64,000 nucleotides of DNA from Polaribacter huanghezhanensis (GTDB taxonomy: Bacteria; Bacteroidota; Bacteroidia; Flavobacteriales; Flavobacteriaceae). The position numbers and the translations under genes are program-made. The notes beneath the pieces were generated by a model, which worked only from the letters and a program-made list of their open reading frames with translations, searched no databases and was not told where the DNA came from. Of the stretch, positions 37,169-46,397 are shown one piece after another (position 1 is the stretch's first letter; each line of letters starts with the position of its first letter). The stretch spans positions 930,001-994,000 of the forward strand of contig NZ_CP128595.1 of the NCBI RefSeq assembly GCF_030444335.1. Direction: 5' to 3'.

Positions 37169-39661
37169 ATGAAAAAAAGTGCATTTATATTGCTCTTTGT
37201 ATTTGTTTCTAGCATTTCATTTGCACAAGAAACACCAAAACCAAATTACAGGCAAGCAGCAAAATATTCTCCGAAAAACTTAGCAAAATTAGTACATTCA
37301 ACCTCTGTTAGTCCTCATTGGCTAAAAAAAGGAAATCGTTTTTGGTATCAATACAAAACATCTGATGGAGCAAATTATTACTTGGTTGATGCAGACAGAA
37401 AAACCAGAACCACACTTTTTGACAATGTTAAAATGGCAAAATGGTTGACAGAAATCACAAAAGATCCTTATGATGGACAACATTTACCTCGTTTTAATTT
37501 TAAATTTAATACAGCTGAAACGGCAATTCGTTTTAGAGTAACTTCAACTGAAGAGGTTCCTGTAAAAGAAGAGGATAAAAAATCTGACAAAAAGAAAGAT
37601 AAAAAAGCGAAAAGCAAAAAACCTAAAATGGAAAAGAAAGTGTATCACCTAGAATATAGATTAGGCGGTAACGGATTAACCATTATAGACAATGAAAAAG
37701 AAGAAAAAAAATGGAAAAATTGGGCAAATATTGCTCCTGATAGTTCTATCGTTTTATTCTCAAAAAATTTTAACATCCATTGGATGGATAAAGCCAACTT
37801 TTTAAAAGCAGTTAAAGATGAAAAAGATTCTACAATTGTTGAGCATCAATGGACAAAAGATGGTGTAGAAAATTATGGTTACGGCGGTGGATCTAGAGGT
37901 GAAAATAACGAAACTAAAATTAAAAATAAAGATAATCGTAAAGGGGTTTGGGGAACCTGGTCTTATGATTCTAAAAAATTCGTTTTTCAAAAGTCAGATT
38001 CAAGACACATCAAAGATTTATGGGTTATTAATTCGGTGTCAAGCAAAAGACCAGTTTTAGAAACATATAAATATCATATGCCAGGAGAGCAAGAATACTA
38101 TAAATCTGAATTATTAATTTTTGATATTCCTTCTAAAAGCGTTATCAATGTAGAATTAGATACGATAAAACAACAAAGTTTATCGGTTTTTAGAGCACCA
38201 TCAAAACAATCGAGTAGAGATGATGATTTTAGACCCTCTTTATTATTATCAAAAAAAGGAAAACTCTATTATAGTGTCATCAGTAGAGATCGTAAAAAAT
38301 ACGATGTTTGTGTGGCGGATTTAGAAACTGGAAAATCGAAAGTGCTAATTGAAGAGCGTTTTAATACCTATATAGAATCTAGACCCTTAATTTTATTTAA
38401 CAATGAAACTGAAATGTTGCATTGGGCAGAACGTGATGGTTGGGCACATTTTTATTTATATGATGCGAACGGTAAACTTAAAAAACAGGTTACAAACGGA
38501 GATTATCATGTAGCAAATTTTGCAGGATTGGATGAGAAATCAAGAACCTTATATTTTACAGCAAATGGCGTACACAAAAATCAAGATCCTTATTACGCTC
38601 ACTTATATAAAATAAATTTAAACGGATCAGGAATGCGCACGTTAAACGCCGGAGATTTTACTTCTAGCGCAAGTATGGCAGATTCTAACAAGTATTTTGT
38701 GAGTAATTTTTCTAAAGTAAATACCGTTCCAAAATCAGAATTACGTTCTTCGGATGGAAGAGTAGTAATGAAGCTAGAAGAAGCAGATTTATCTCAATTA
38801 TTTGCCTCTGGTTATAAATTTCCAGAAACATTTAAAGTAAAAGCGGACGATGGAATCACTGATTTATACGGAGTGATGTACAAACCTTTCGATTTTGATT
38901 CTACAAAAGTATATCCATTATTAGAATATGTATATCCAGGACCACAAACAGAAGCGGTAAACAAATCGTTTTCTTATAGAATGGATCGTTTAGATAGAAT
39001 GGCTCAAGTTGGTTTTGTGGTGATAACCTTAGGAAATCGTGGCGGACATCCAGATCGTTCTAAATGGTATCATAATTACGGTTACGGAAACTTAAGAGAT
39101 TATGGTTTGGCGGATAAAAAATATGTAGCTGAACAATTGGCAAACAAACACAAATATATTGATATTACTAAAGTTGGAATTTACGGTCATTCTGGTGGTG
39201 GATTTATGTCAACTGCAGCAATGTTGGTATATCCAGATTTCTTTAAAGCAGCGGTTTCATCTGCAGGAAATCATGATAATAATGTGTATAATAGTTGGTG
39301 GAGCGAAACGCATCACGGAGTAAAAGAAGAAATAGATGAAAAAGGAAAGATTTCGTATAAGTATAAAATTGATACCAATCAATCTATAGCAAAAAACTTA
39401 AAAGGACACTTAATGTTGATTCACGGGGATGTTGATAATAACGTGCATCCAGCAGGAACCATTAGAATGGCAAACGAATTGATAAAAGCTCACAAGCGTT
39501 TTAAATTTATGACAATGCCAGGACAACGTCACGGATTTGGAAGTATGACAGAATATTCTTTTTGGTTACGTGCAGATCATTTTAGCAAATACTTTTTAGG
39601 TGTAGAAGCGACAAGTGTAGATATTACAGAAATGAATAGAGATAATCCTAAGAATAAATAG
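37169..39661 (+). CDS. S9-family serine peptidase (dipeptidyl-peptidase IV-like)
   Basis: 830 residues. A signal peptide (MKKSAFILLFVFVSSISFAQ) precedes a DPP-IV-type beta-propeller with an unusual Lys-rich insert (about 133-152, KKSDKKKDKKAKSKKPKMEK). The C-terminal alpha/beta hydrolase domain has the nucleophile motif GIYGHSGGGFMSTAAM, the acid in IHGDVDNNVHPAG and the His in PGQRHGFGSM. It is probably a periplasmic or surface aminopeptidase releasing dipeptides, with X-Pro preference typical of the family. A single gene with its own terminator; it fits a protein-degrading lifestyle together with the M61 peptidase next door. Confidence 0.93.
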   Translation: MKKSAFILLFVFVSSISFAQETPKPNYRQAAKYSPKNLAKLVHSTSVSPHWLKKGNRFWYQYKTSDGANYYLVDADRKTRTTLFDNVKMAKWLTEITKDPYDGQHLPRFNFKFNTAETAIRFRVTSTEEVPVKEEDKKSDKKKDKKAKSKKPKMEKKVYHLEYRLGGNGLTIIDNEKEEKKWKNWANIAPDSSIVLFSKNFNIHWMDKANFLKAVKDEKDSTIVEHQWTKDGVENYGYGGGSRGENNETKIKNKDNRKGVWGTWSYDSKKFVFQKSDSRHIKDLWVINSVSSKRPVLETYKYHMPGEQEYYKSELLIFDIPSKSVINVELDTIKQQSLSVFRAPSKQSSRDDDFRPSLLLSKKGKLYYSVISRDRKKYDVCVADLETGKSKVLIEERFNTYIESRPLILFNNETEMLHWAERDGWAHFYLYDANGKLKKQVTNGDYHVANFAGLDEKSRTLYFTANGVHKNQDPYYAHLYKINLNGSGMRTLNAGDFTSSASMADSNKYFVSNFSKVNTVPKSELRSSDGRVVMKLEEADLSQLFASGYKFPETFKVKADDGITDLYGVMYKPFDFDSTKVYPLLEYVYPGPQTEAVNKSFSYRMDRLDRMAQVGFVVITLGNRGGHPDRSKWYHNYGYGNLRDYGLADKKYVAEQLANKHKYIDITKVGIYGHSGGGFMSTAAMLVYPDFFKAAVSSAGNHDNNVYNSWWSETHHGVKEEIDEKGKISYKYKIDTNQSIAKNLKGHLMLIHGDVDNNVHPAGTIRMANELIKAHKRFKFMTMPGQRHGFGSMTEYSFWLRADHFSKYFLGVEATSVDITEMNRDNPKNK

Positions 39662-39675
39662 ATTCTTTATAAAGT

Positions 39676-39705
39676 AAAAACGCCGAGCTTAGCTCGGCGT
39701 TTTTT
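39676..39705. terminator. Bidirectional terminator between the S9 and M61 peptidase genes
   Basis: AAAACGCCGAGCT-T-AGCTCGGCGTTTT: perfect 13-bp arms with A and T runs, placed between two convergent genes. Confidence 0.9.
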
Positions 39706-39725
39706 ATGTTATTTAATTAGAGGTT

Positions 39726-41528
39726 TTACTTTTTATCTAACCATTCTTTTCTGTTTTTTAACATTTCTGGCGTTACTTCTAATCCCGATTTTTCATACGT
39801 CATAATTGTATAGCTTGGATCTTTTATCAATTTTACTTTTACACTTCTTAATTGGTCATATCTGCTAAACTGAATCGTTGCGGTATCTCCAATTTTATAA
39901 TTGCTTAAAATTGTATTTACAGAATTTCTATCACCAACAACATGATTGTCAATCGCAATAATTTTATCTCCAGAATTGATTCCTACTTTATATGCTGGAC
40001 TTCCAATTTGAGCATTATTTCTAACAACACCATCAGAAGTTGAAACGCCTAAAAACACTTTTTCACTATTTCGTTTTAAAACAATACCAACTCTTTTAAA
40101 AAGAGGCTTGTAATTTGGCATGGCGCTTTTATATACGAAATGAGAAAAGTAATAATTTCCAAACAATTCACCTGCATATTTGTTTAATGCTTGATTTAAA
40201 TCATCAACCGTGTATGGTTTTTCTTTTTTCCCGTAGGTTTTCCAAACAGATTTCATAAAATCATCTAAATTTAGATTTCCTTTTTCGTTACGTAAAGCCA
40301 AATCTAAAGCCAACCCTAAAGCGCTTCCGTAAGAATAATAAGAAATAAAGGTGTTTCCTCTATTTACAGGATCTACAGAAGTTGCAGCATCAACAAAAGG
40401 CGCTTGATAACTCATCTCTATTGGATTAAAAAATGATCTTCCCGGAGAATTCCATACATAATTAAAAGTTCCGTTTAAGCTATTGATATAGTTTTCTTGA
40501 GACATTAAACCAGCCCTTGTAAGAAACAAATTTGTGTAATAACTTGTAAATCCTTCGGCAAACCATAATTCGCCACTCATATTTGCTTCTTCAAAATTAA
40601 AAGGTTCTAAAGATTGTGGTCTAATTCGTTCTACATTCCAAGAATGAAAAAACTCATGAGAAACTGTTCCAAGGTTTCCTTTCATTCCACCATTTGCCAA
40701 CGTTCTTGTGCTTGTAACAACAGTAGAATTTCTGTGTTCCATTCCGTCTCCGCTTGCATTTGGCACATAACACGCTAAGAAAACATATTCGCCGTAATCA
40801 AACTTTGGCAACTCGCCAAAAACAGCCATTTCTTGTAGTACAATTTTTTTAACGCTTTCAAAATATTCATCCGCTTCTGCTTCGGTTCCGATATTGTGCA
40901 AGGCTAATTTTACGTTTAATTTTTCTCCGTCAGATTCAACTTCAAAAGAACGAACCAAATGATTGCTCAGTTCTGTTGGACTATCCATAAAATACTGCAT
41001 GTTTGGCGCATAATATGTATTGTCGAACATTGGTTTTAATTGGGTTGCAATTTTCCAATCTTTTCTTGGATTAAAAGTAACTTGAATCGGCGTTTCTTTT
41101 AAAGATGGCGCAAACATAAATGTTGCAGGAATATTTAAATGCGCATGCGTTTCATCAATTTGAGCATAGGTTCCTCCTCCTCTATTTGCAAATAATGTAT
41201 AGGTAACAATTACGGTTCCGTCATGATTATCAACATCCCATTGATATGGATTTTGGCGTGTAATCTCTAAAGGTTCTCCTTTGCTATTTGTAGCTTTTAC
41301 ATTGTACACATTTTTAGCAAACTCATGTATAGCATATCTTCCTGGCGAAGATCTACTCATTCTAAAAGAAAATGCTCCTTTTTTAATTTTTGTAAATGAT
41401 ACTTTGATTTCTGCTTCGTGCTGTGCTGCATTATCAAAAGAAATATCATAATTAATATAACTTTGAGCGTAACTTATTGAGGTAAAACAAAGAGTTAATA
41501 ATAAAATTTTGAATTTGTGTAAACGCAT
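39726..41528 (-). CDS. M61-family metallopeptidase with PDZ domain
   Basis: 600 residues. The signal peptide ends near TSISYAQS. An N-terminal beta domain (SFRMSRSSPGRYAIHEFAKNVY) precedes the catalytic domain with GTVSHEFFHSWNVERIRP (HExxH zinc site) and ELWFAEGFTSYYTNLFL, holding the third zinc ligand Glu. A C-terminal PDZ domain (NNAQIGSPAYKVGINSGDKIIAID) follows. The family contains glycyl-type aminopeptidases; here it is probably periplasmic. The minus-strand -7 box at 41554 gives it its own promoter. Confidence 0.92.
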   Translation of the reverse strand: MRLHKFKILLLTLCFTSISYAQSYINYDISFDNAAQHEAEIKVSFTKIKKGAFSFRMSRSSPGRYAIHEFAKNVYNVKATNSKGEPLEITRQNPYQWDVDNHDGTVIVTYTLFANRGGGTYAQIDETHAHLNIPATFMFAPSLKETPIQVTFNPRKDWKIATQLKPMFDNTYYAPNMQYFMDSPTELSNHLVRSFEVESDGEKLNVKLALHNIGTEAEADEYFESVKKIVLQEMAVFGELPKFDYGEYVFLACYVPNASGDGMEHRNSTVVTSTRTLANGGMKGNLGTVSHEFFHSWNVERIRPQSLEPFNFEEANMSGELWFAEGFTSYYTNLFLTRAGLMSQENYINSLNGTFNYVWNSPGRSFFNPIEMSYQAPFVDAATSVDPVNRGNTFISYYSYGSALGLALDLALRNEKGNLNLDDFMKSVWKTYGKKEKPYTVDDLNQALNKYAGELFGNYYFSHFVYKSAMPNYKPLFKRVGIVLKRNSEKVFLGVSTSDGVVRNNAQIGSPAYKVGINSGDKIIAIDNHVVGDRNSVNTILSNYKIGDTATIQFSRYDQLRSVKVKLIKDPSYTIMTYEKSGLEVTPEMLKNRKEWLDKK

Positions 41529-41553
41529 TGTTGTAAGATTTATAATAGTTTTT

Positions 41554-41561
41554 CAAAATTA
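41554..41561 (-). promoter_or_regulatory. -7 element TAATTTTG for the M61 peptidase gene
   Basis: On the minus strand TAATTTTG, matching TAnnTTTG, lies 25 bp upstream of the ATG at 41528. Confidence 0.5.
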
Positions 41562-41732
41562 CACAAAATCTATCAATCATTTACATATTCTAAAATATCT
41601 GAAGGTTGGTATTTTAGGGATTTATAAATAGCTAGAAATTTTTGCAAGCTCAGTTTAAAATAAGTACAATCAACCAAAGAACTTTTATTTATAAATAGTA
41701 CATTATTTAGAGCATACTTTCAGCTATTTTTA

Positions 41733-41740
41733 TATTTTTG
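41733..41740 (+). promoter_or_regulatory. -7 element TATTTTTG for the BtuB-like receptor gene
   Basis: TATTTTTGC matches TAnnTTTG and ends 19 bp before the ATG at 41760. Confidence 0.5.
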
Positions 41741-41759
41741 CTGGTGAAAAACCATAGGC

Positions 41760-43574
41760 ATGAACATTAAAAAACACATTATAGTAGCGGTAGCTTTGTT
41801 GTTAACAAGTTATATTTTTTCTCAAGGAAAAACAGTTCAATTAGATACTGTCGTAATTTCTTCAAGTAGAATTGATTTACCATTTAAAGAAAATTCTAGA
41901 ACAATAAGAATAATTACTTCTCAGCAAATAAAACAAAGTGCTGTTACAAATATTACAGATTTGTTACAACAAGTTGCCGGTGTAGATATGCGTAGAAGAG
42001 GTGTTAACGGAATGCAAGCAGATTTATATATTCGTGGTGGAAGTTTTGATCAAACCTTATTGTTAATAGACGGAATTAAAGTGGAAGATCCACAAACAGG
42101 ACATCATACCATGAACATGGCCTTGCCGCTTGATGTGATTGAAAGAGTAGAAATTATTAAAGGAGCAGCAGCGCGTATTTTTGGTCAGAATGCATTTACT
42201 GGAGCGATTAATATTGTTACTAAAAAGGATGCAAGCAGTGTGAATTCTGCAGCAATTCAGGCAGGTTCTTTTGGTCAAAGAAACGCAGCAATTACAGTTG
42301 GAAAAAACCTTAAAAATAGTTCTATTATTGCGCATGCATCTTTAAATTCATCGGATGGTTACAGGTACAATACCGATTTTAAAAATCAGAATTATTTTAT
42401 AAAAAACACGTTTAATAAAAATACTACGCCAATTGATTTTATAGGATATTTTACACAAAGAGATTTTGGTGCTAATGGGTTTTACGCTTCGCCATCAGCA
42501 ATAAATCAATACGAGGAAACACAAGCTAGTTTGGTGGGTTTATCAACAACAATTACAAGCAATAAACTAACGTTAAAACCACGTTTGTATTGGAAAAGGA
42601 ATCAAGATATGTATTTGTATACGCGTAGCAATCCGTCAGGGTATAGAAACCTGCATATTTCGAATAAAGTTGGAGCAGAATTAAATGCATCGTACAATTA
42701 TTCTGCAGGGATTACAGGGTTCGGTATTGATATTGCAAAAGTGTTTTTAACGAGTAATAATTTAGGCTCTAGAGATCGATTTATGGTAAATTTATTTTTA
42801 GAACATCGCTTTAAATTATTTAATGATAAAATGGATATTACGCCAGGAATTGCCATTAATTATTTTTCAGATTTTAAGTTTCACGCATTTCCAGGAGTTG
42901 ATGTTGGTTATACAATAAGCGATCATTTTAAAGTGTATGCAAATGCAGGATATACCTACAGAATTCCGACATACACAGATTTGTTTTATAGCGACCCAAC
43001 AACTTTAGGAAACCCTAATTTAAATCCAGAAGAAGCAATTTCTGAAGAAGTAGGAATTAAATATACATCGTCAAAATTCGATTTTTCTGCGGCTGTTTTT
43101 AACAGAGATTCTAATAATTTAATAGATTATGTCAAAGCAAATGCGAACGATAAATGGCAAGCAACAAATATCCAAAATCTAAACTCATTTGGAGTTGAAT
43201 TTAACGGATCGTTTCGTTATAAAGTAAAAGATTTCACTCAAAATATTCGTTTTGGGTACTCGTATTTAAATGAAAACTTAGCATCGGTAAACGCTGCATT
43301 TTCTAGATATTCTATCAATTCTTTAAAACATCATTTTACAACAACAGTTAGATCTCAATTTTTTAAAAATATAAGTCAGAGTGTTATTTATAAATTTGCA
43401 GAAAGATCAACCGGAGAAAGTTATAGCATTGTTGATCTTATGCTAACATTAAACTTAAATCGTTTTGATGTATCGCTTATTGGAAATAATATTTTTGATA
43501 CTGTGTATACAGAAACTAATTTAGTGCCGATGCCAAAATCAAACTTTTTAATTGCGGTAAATTATAAATTTTAA
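41760..43574 (+). CDS. TonB-dependent receptor, BtuB/vitamin-type
   Basis: 604 residues, with a signal peptide ending near SYIFSQG. The plug domain has VQLDTVVISSSRIDLPF, TDLLQQVAGVDMRRRGVNGMQ, DLYIRGGSFDQTLLLIDGI and RVEIIKGAAARIFGQNAFTGAINIVT. A compact barrel of about 450 residues ends in FLIAVNYKF. It lacks the carboxypeptidase-like N-domain of the larger receptor at 5280 and has the size of cobalamin or siderophore receptors. The ligand is unknown. No cobalamin riboswitch is recognisable in the 231 bp upstream. Confidence 0.9.
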   Translation: MNIKKHIIVAVALLLTSYIFSQGKTVQLDTVVISSSRIDLPFKENSRTIRIITSQQIKQSAVTNITDLLQQVAGVDMRRRGVNGMQADLYIRGGSFDQTLLLIDGIKVEDPQTGHHTMNMALPLDVIERVEIIKGAAARIFGQNAFTGAINIVTKKDASSVNSAAIQAGSFGQRNAAITVGKNLKNSSIIAHASLNSSDGYRYNTDFKNQNYFIKNTFNKNTTPIDFIGYFTQRDFGANGFYASPSAINQYEETQASLVGLSTTITSNKLTLKPRLYWKRNQDMYLYTRSNPSGYRNLHISNKVGAELNASYNYSAGITGFGIDIAKVFLTSNNLGSRDRFMVNLFLEHRFKLFNDKMDITPGIAINYFSDFKFHAFPGVDVGYTISDHFKVYANAGYTYRIPTYTDLFYSDPTTLGNPNLNPEEAISEEVGIKYTSSKFDFSAAVFNRDSNNLIDYVKANANDKWQATNIQNLNSFGVEFNGSFRYKVKDFTQNIRFGYSYLNENLASVNAAFSRYSINSLKHHFTTTVRSQFFKNISQSVIYKFAERSTGESYSIVDLMLTLNLNRFDVSLIGNNIFDTVYTETNLVPMPKSNFLIAVNYKF

Positions 43575-43686
43575 TTTTCTATTTAGACAGTTGGTTTTTT
43601 ATTAATTGATACTAAAATGCGTATTACCTCGTATTTATATTAAAACAAATATTTGTAATTTTACTTAAAATAGTTGTTTCTCGATT

Positions 43687-43860
43687 ATGAAATTTTGCCC
43701 AAACTGTAAGTCTTTTTCAAGACATAGATTAAAACGCTATGGTGTTTATAAATATTTGCCTAATGTAAAATGTTATGAGTGCGATAAATGTGGTCAATAT
43801 TATATATGGCATTCACTTTTTAACAGACCTTTAAAGGTAAAAGCAAAAAAACGCTCTTGA
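43687..43860 (+). CDS. 57-residue zinc-ribbon-like protein
   Basis: ATG 43687 to TGA 43860. The protein starts MKFCPNCKSFSRHRLKRYGV and continues with KYLPNVKCYECDKCGQYYIW before a basic tail (VKAKKRS). Two CxxC pairs (C4/C7 and C32/C35), plus C29, form a plausible zinc ribbon, and the protein is very basic, so nucleic-acid binding is possible. It is not a known ribosomal protein to me. The gene is monocistronic: it sits in the gap between the BtuB-like receptor and convergent rseP, and its stop codon lies inside the terminator stem. Confidence 0.6.
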   Translation: MKFCPNCKSFSRHRLKRYGVYKYLPNVKCYECDKCGQYYIWHSLFNRPLKVKAKKRS

Positions 43861-43884
43861 GTTTTATATTAAGAGCGTTTTTTT
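43846..43884. terminator. Terminator overlapping the zinc-ribbon gene stop
   Basis: AAAAACGCTCTT and AAGAGCGTTTTTTT pair around a 13-nt loop. The left arm includes the last codons of the small gene. A and T runs on both sides suit termination of rseP from the other strand too. Confidence 0.85.
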
Positions 43885-43903
43885 GTTTATAATGAATAGG
43901 TTT

Positions 43904-45253
43904 CTATTTAAAAAGCCATCTATAAACATCGTTTCCGTTTGCAAATAATAGCAGTGTAATTAATAATACAAATCCTATAATTTGTGCGTATTCTAAAAAC
44001 TTATCTCCAGGTTTTTTACCGGTAATCATTTCCCAAAGCGTAAATACCACATGACCACCATCTAAAGCCGGAATAGGCAATAAGTTCATAAATCCTAACA
44101 TAATAGATAAGAACGCTGTAATGTTCCAAAATGTTTGCCAGCTAAATTCTGATGGAAAAATACTTCCAATAGAAATAAAACCTCCTAAACCTTTATACGC
44201 ACCCGTATTTGGATTAAATATTTTCTTTAATTGTTTAATATAACCTGTTAAAGTACTCCAAGATTTATTTAACCCGGCAGGAATTGCTTCTGTAAAAGAA
44301 TACTGAATGTTTTCTAAATTGTAATATCCTAATTTAGAAATATCTGAAACAGATAAATTAGCAAGTTGCACACCTAAAGCTCCTGATGCTGTTGTTTTTA
44401 CAGAGAGGTTTTTTGTTTCGTTTCCTCTTTTTACTGATACCGTAATTTCTTGATTTTTATAATTTTTAAGAATAGCTTCAGCTTCATCATAATACGTAAT
44501 TGGTGTTCCGTTTATGCCAACAACAATGTCTTTTACTTTTAATTTTCCGTTCACATTTGGAGAGTCTTTAGAGATTTTCCCAATCATAAAAGGGTACCTT
44601 GGTAATAAAAAAGAACCTTCGTTTTTTCCTCTTTCTATTAATTTAGAAATAAAATCAATCGGAATTTCTTTCTTAATAACCTCACCATCTCTTTCGATAG
44701 TGTAGTTGTTTCCGTTGATAAATTCTATGGGTAAATTGGTGAATTTTCTAATTTCATTTCCATCAATAGTCAATACTTTGTCACCTGTTTTTAATCCTAA
44801 AGAAGTTCCTAAAGAATCTTGTACCCAAACACCGCCTTTTACATTTTTATTTGGTAAAAAGTTTTCGCCGTACGAATACATTAACATGATGTAAATAAAA
44901 ATACCTAAGATAAAGTTTACAATAACACCACCCAGCATAATTATTAAACGTTGCCAAGCTGGTTTAGATCTAAACTCCCACGGTTGTGGAGGTAAAGCCA
45001 TTTGTTCAGTATCCATGCTTTCATCAATCATTCCAGATATTTTTACATATCCACCAAGTGGAATCCAACCAATTCCGTAAACAGTTTCTCCAATTTTCTT
45101 TTTAACAATTGAAAACTTATAATCAAAAAACAAGTAAAATTTTTCTACTCTTGTTTTAAATATTTTTGCGGGGATAAAGTGACCTAATTCGTGTAAAACT
45201 ATTAATAACGATAAACTAAGTATAAATTGAGAGGCTTTAATTACTATTTCCAT
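43904..45253 (-). CDS. rseP: Site-2 protease RseP
   Basis: 449 residues, inner-membrane zinc protease. The first helix carries LHELGHFIPAKIF (HExxH, H21/E22/H25). Next come GIGWIPLGGYVKISGM, a membrane helix (IIMLGGVIVNFILGIFIY), two PDZ-like regions (GLKTGDKVLTIDGNEI and NGKLKVKDIVVGINGTPI) and the third zinc-ligand motif NLLPIPALDGGHVVF near the C-terminus. It cleaves membrane-bound anti-sigma factors or signal-peptide remnants. A substrate cannot be assigned, though an ECF sigma gene lies about 4 kb away. It has its own -7 element. Confidence 0.95.
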   Translation of the reverse strand: MEIVIKASQFILSLSLLIVLHELGHFIPAKIFKTRVEKFYLFFDYKFSIVKKKIGETVYGIGWIPLGGYVKISGMIDESMDTEQMALPPQPWEFRSKPAWQRLIIMLGGVIVNFILGIFIYIMLMYSYGENFLPNKNVKGGVWVQDSLGTSLGLKTGDKVLTIDGNEIRKFTNLPIEFINGNNYTIERDGEVIKKEIPIDFISKLIERGKNEGSFLLPRYPFMIGKISKDSPNVNGKLKVKDIVVGINGTPITYYDEAEAILKNYKNQEITVSVKRGNETKNLSVKTTASGALGVQLANLSVSDISKLGYYNLENIQYSFTEAIPAGLNKSWSTLTGYIKQLKKIFNPNTGAYKGLGGFISIGSIFPSEFSWQTFWNITAFLSIMLGFMNLLPIPALDGGHVVFTLWEMITGKKPGDKFLEYAQIIGFVLLITLLLFANGNDVYRWLFK

Positions 45254-45280
45254 GTAGTATTTTTTCTTTTTTAATCGGAC

Positions 45281-45288
45281 AAATGTAC
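45281..45288 (-). promoter_or_regulatory. -7 element TACATTTG for rseP
   Basis: On the minus strand TACATTTG matches TAnnTTTG and ends 27 bp before the ATG. Confidence 0.5.
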
Positions 45289-45393
45289 GTTTTTAATAAG
45301 AGTTGTAAAATAACAAAAGAGCTCAAATTATTTTTTTAACAAAGATTTAGTTCAAATACTTCTATTTTAAGCTGTTTTAAAAAGATTATCTCG

Positions 45394-45401
45394 TAATTTT
45401 G
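45394..45401 (+). promoter_or_regulatory. -7 element TAATTTTG for the SCO gene
   Basis: TAATTTTG matches TAnnTTTG and ends 21 bp before the ATG at 45423. Confidence 0.5.
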
Positions 45402-45422
45402 TTTCTTTAAATATTTCTTAGA

Positions 45423-46103
45423 ATGAGTTTTTTTTCAACTAAAAAGTCGCTTTCATTTATAATTATTGCTTCCGTTTTTTGTGTTATTTCACTAACCGTT
45501 TTTTACAATTTATTATCCGTAGAAAAAAAATTGCCAATTTACAATCCGGCAGATGTAAATCCTAGATTGGTTGATGCTTCTATAAAACACATCAAAAAAA
45601 ATCATAAAATTGCCGATTTTAGTTTGATAAATCAAAACGGAGACACCATTACAAACAACAACTATAAAGACAAAATTTATATTGCCGATTTCTTTTTTAC
45701 GCGATGCAAAACAATCTGTATTGCCATGGCATATAATATGAGCGAATTGCAAGAGTATTATAAAAATGATGATGATATTATGTTTTTATCTCATTCTGTA
45801 ACTCCTGTAATTGATAGCGTTTCTGTGTTAAAAGCCTATGCAATACAAAAAGGGGTTATCGACGGGAAATGGAATGTCACAACGGGTTCTAAAAAACATA
45901 TTTATGAATTGGCTCGAAAAAGTTACTTTGCTGTGCTAGATGAAGGAAATGGAGACGAAGATGATTTTATTCATACAGAACAATTTGTGTTGGTTGATAA
46001 AGACAGAAGAATCCGTGGATATTACGACGGAACAGAGAAAAAAGACATGCAAAAAATTATTGCAGATATCGCTTTGTTAAAAGAAGAATATAATCATAAA
46101 TAA
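45423..46103 (+). CDS. SCO1/SenC-family copper chaperone or thiol protein
   Basis: 226 residues. One N-terminal membrane anchor (SLSFIIIASVFCVISLTVFY) precedes a thioredoxin-like periplasmic domain with IADFSLINQNGDTITN, FFTRCKTICIAMAYNMSELQ (CxxxC, C95/C99) and DDFIHTEQFVLVDKDRRIRGYYDGT with the conserved His. SCO proteins deliver copper to cytochrome oxidase CuA or act as thiol reductases. The oxidase genes are not nearby. It precedes feoA by 65 bp but has its own promoter, and feoA has a separate promoter with an operator, so they are probably separate units. Confidence 0.92.
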   Translation: MSFFSTKKSLSFIIIASVFCVISLTVFYNLLSVEKKLPIYNPADVNPRLVDASIKHIKKNHKIADFSLINQNGDTITNNNYKDKIYIADFFFTRCKTICIAMAYNMSELQEYYKNDDDIMFLSHSVTPVIDSVSVLKAYAIQKGVIDGKWNVTTGSKKHIYELARKSYFAVLDEGNGDEDDFIHTEQFVLVDKDRRIRGYYDGTEKKDMQKIIADIALLKEEYNHK

Positions 46104-46118
46104 TAAACAAGTTTCTTC

Positions 46119-46135
46119 TTTAGAATGATTCTAAA
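46119..46135. promoter_or_regulatory. Palindromic Fur-type operator upstream of feoAB
   Basis: TTTAGAATGATTCTAAA is a perfect 8-1-8 inverted repeat resembling the 7-1-7 boxes of Fur/PerR-family repressors. It ends 4 bp before the -7 element of feoA, where a bound repressor would block polymerase. Confidence 0.65.
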
Positions 46136-46139
46136 CTCC

Positions 46140-46147
46140 TATCTTTG
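46140..46147 (+). promoter_or_regulatory. -7 element TATCTTTG for feoAB
   Basis: TATCTTTG is a full consensus match 21 bp upstream of the TTG start of feoA, immediately behind the palindrome. Confidence 0.65.
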
Positions 46148-46168
46148 TCGTCTTAAAAACAAGGATTC

Positions 46169-46393
46169 TTGAACACAATTGCAACTTTAGTTAAGGGCGA
46201 AAAAGGGATTATTTCTGAGGAATCATTAGATGTTATTCCTCTTAAATTATTGGAAATGGGTTGTTTACCTGGAGTTGAGGTGCAATTATTACAAGTTGCT
46301 CCCTTAAAAGATCCATTATATATCTGCGTAAACGGAAGTCATTTAGCAATCAGAAAAGAAATGGCTGCACAAATAAAAATCATTAAAAGTTAA
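46169..46393 (+). CDS. feoA: FeoA family protein
   Basis: 74 residues, single FeoA (SH3-like) domain: IPLKLLEMGCLPGVEVQLLQVAPLKDPLYI, then GSHLAIRKEMAAQIKI. TTG start at 46169. It is a soluble partner that assists FeoB in Fe2+ uptake. feoB starts 4 bp after its stop. The Fur-type operator upstream suggests iron repression. Confidence 0.93.
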   Translation: MNTIATLVKGEKGIISEESLDVIPLKLLEMGCLPGVEVQLLQVAPLKDPLYICVNGSHLAIRKEMAAQIKIIKS

Positions 46394-46397
46394 CTTA

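Noticed and set aside
41529..41759. Cobalamin riboswitch upstream of the BtuB-like receptor
   Set aside because: The gap is long enough but no B12-box-like conserved sequence is recognisable; only the -7 elements of the two divergent genes are seen.
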